From: Mucilaginibacter sp. L3T2-6
GTDB taxonomy: Bacteria; Bacteroidota; Bacteroidia; Sphingobacteriales; Sphingobacteriaceae
Reading direction: 5' to 3'
Assembly (NCBI RefSeq): GCF_030519355.1
Contig: NZ_JAUMKC010000011.1
Span: forward strand, 62,001-126,000
Length of the DNA stretch: 64,000 nt
Shown here: positions 62,867 to 64,000 of the stretch, piece by piece
Layout: every line of letters starts with the position of its first letter
Numbering within the stretch: position 1 is the first letter of the stretch
Translations under genes and position numbers: made by a program
The notes under the pieces: generated by a model
Database searches by the model: none
Seen by the model: only the letters and a program-made list of their open reading frames with translations
Told to the model about the DNA's origin: nothing

Positions 62867-63949
62867 TTAATTTATATCGTCGCCCTGTTTTATATCATCA
62901 GAGGCTTTAAGTACAATTTTATCGCCGGGCTTCAGGTTACCGAATACCTCCGTAGAATCCTTGCTTGCAAGGCCTTCCTTGATTTCCACAATGTCGGCTT
63001 TTCCGCTGTTACTGCGGACTACGTATTCACGCTCTGTGGACCGGACAACGGCACTGTTGGGCACAAGCAGCGATTTTGCACCCGAAAGCATAGGTATTTT
63101 TACTTCAGCATACATCCCCGGCTTAAGCTCGCCGTTCTTGTTTAACACATCTATTTCGATAGCCTCGGAACGCATACTGCTAAGCGCATTAGCTGAGCGG
63201 CTGATTTTGCCGGTATGCACCTGCGCGGGCATTGCATTAAAAGTAAATGACACGGGTTTTTTCAAATCGACCTTGTCTACATAATCCTCAGGAATGAAGA
63301 CCTCAAGCCTGAGTTTGTTTATGTCCTGTAAGATCAGCATAGGCTGGTCAGTCGATTTCCCGGGAGCTACCAATGCACCGGGCGATACGTTACGCTGGAT
63401 GATCATTCCGTCAAACGGTGCGTAGATATTGAGATAGCCCTGCATAGTTTTTACAGATGCTACGTTAGATTGTTCAGATTTGGCCATAGCGGCATCGGCT
63501 TTCATTTTAGCTATGGCATTGTCAAGGTCCAATGGTGATACGGAGCCGGGTTCTGCGGCGGCCTGTTTAAGACGTTCGTATTTTTCGCGGCTGGCCTGTG
63601 CGTTTTCCTGCGCTTGCATATATCGTGAATTGGCGGCTTGCAATTGCGATTCCATTTCCGGAGCTTCAAGCGTGACCAGCAATTGCCCCTTCTTTACTAC
63701 GGAGCCTCTGTCTACATAGATGTTTTTTACAAAACCGTTAACCTTCGGGAACAGGTTTACCTCGTTAAAAGGGTTGAGCTGCCCCGGAAGACGGGCGGAG
63801 CTTGATAAAGCTTTTTCAGCCACTGTACCAAATTGATATTTGTTGTTTGCTTTAGCCGACGAGTTAGTAAGGTCGACTGGTTTTTGATTGCCGGAGCATG
63901 ATGCAAACATGGCTGCACCTGCAATGAATATGATTGATTTTAGTTTCAT
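62867..63949 (-). CDS. RND efflux periplasmic adaptor lipoprotein (AcrA/HlyD family)
   Basis: The 360-aa protein has a lipoprotein signal with Cys18 (AMFASC). It is followed by the biotinyl-lipoyl-like half (FPKVNGFVKNIYVDRGSVVK, about 67-86), a coiled-coil hairpin (about 105-150), the second lipoyl half (LNIYAPFDGMIIQRNVSPG, about 172-190) and a beta-barrel/membrane-proximal domain. It bridges an inner-membrane RND pump and an outer-membrane channel. An upstream ORF ending at 63956 probably belongs to the same operon. Confidence 0.9.
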   Translation of the reverse strand: MKLKSIIFIAGAAMFASCSGNQKPVDLTNSSAKANNKYQFGTVAEKALSSSARLPGQLNPFNEVNLFPKVNGFVKNIYVDRGSVVKKGQLLVTLEAPEMESQLQAANSRYMQAQENAQASREKYERLKQAAAEPGSVSPLDLDNAIAKMKADAAMAKSEQSNVASVKTMQGYLNIYAPFDGMIIQRNVSPGALVAPGKSTDQPMLILQDINKLRLEVFIPEDYVDKVDLKKPVSFTFNAMPAQVHTGKISRSANALSSMRSEAIEIDVLNKNGELKPGMYAEVKIPMLSGAKSLLVPNSAVVRSTEREYVVRSNSGKADIVEIKEGLASKDSTEVFGNLKPGDKIVLKASDDIKQGDDIN

Positions 63950-63955
63950 GGTTGT

Positions 63956-64000
63956 TTAAAGGATTGAGGGGATTACTTCTTTGCTTTCTTCTGATGCTTC
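63956..64000 (-). CDS. C-terminal end of an upstream operon gene (partial)
   Basis: On the minus strand the frame is open from the window edge to a TAA at 63956-63958, giving the 14-residue end EASEESKEVIPSIL. It stops 6 bases before the adaptor start. The context suggests an efflux component such as the RND permease, but 14 residues cannot prove it. Confidence 0.45.
   Translation of the reverse strand, partial: EASEESKEVIPSIL

Overview
The window looks like a chromosomal piece from a member of the Bacteroidota, most probably Sphingobacteriaceae (Mucilaginibacter- or Pedobacter-like). The grounds are a SusC/SusD pair, a UpxY/NusG-like regulator heading a long glycan locus, TAnnTTTG-type -7 boxes, moderate G+C, and many genes that overlap by 1-11 bases. 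No replication origin, CRISPR array, prophage or insertion sequence was recognised.

Region 1 (1-24.85 kb, + strand) is an exopolysaccharide/O-antigen-type locus. It starts with the KOW end of a NusG-like antiterminator, then a leader hairpin, an AsnB-type amidotransferase, a Wzm/Wzt-type ABC exporter whose ATPase has a C-terminal glycan-binding extension, about 16 intact glycosyltransferases (GT2, GT4, GT8-like, GT9, GT10 fucosyltransferase-like, DUF5672), an FkbM methyltransferase and a Wzy-like polytopic protein. Two members are decayed: a truncated glycosyltransferase, and an acyltransferase-3 with an internal deletion plus a frameshift in an A10 run. G+C drops sharply inside the ATPase gene and recovers within the GT9 gene, which suggests that the substrate-specific half was exchanged. 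The locus ends at tRNA-Ser(CGA) and a strong bidirectional terminator.

Region 2 (25-43.4 kb) is a uronate-polysaccharide utilisation locus. The left part (- strand) holds two alginate-lyase-superfamily proteins (one with a frameshift between its lipoprotein signal and mature domain), SusD, SusC and a secreted GATase-like protein. The central part (- strand) is kduI, a UxuB/KduD-type reductase, an ExuT-type transporter and a LacI-family regulator. The right part (+ strand) is YhcH, GH88, a KdgF-like cupin, UxuA and a third alginate-lyase-superfamily protein. Together they predict lyase cleavage of a glucuronate-type polymer, GH88 removal of unsaturated glucuronyl ends, and conversion to KDG through KdgF-KduI-reductase and, for saturated uronate, through fructuronate-mannonate. 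Four copies of a 20-bp motif (TTTCTACGMAAWCGTTWTCG) lie upstream of the three left/right/central transcription units, all with the same end facing the gene. They are the likely operators of the LacI protein, and two of them form a perfect 20-bp inverted repeat in the divergent kduI/yhcH region.

Region 3 (43.5-64 kb) is largely housekeeping: a VOC protein, a PIF1-type helicase with an HRDC-like tail, an unknown 205-aa protein, a large alpha-2-macroglobulin with a CVEQ thioester motif, a small conserved protein beside topA, mnmA, proA-proB, a stand-alone TonB-dependent receptor with a long leader, and the end of an efflux operon (adaptor lipoprotein plus MarR regulator).
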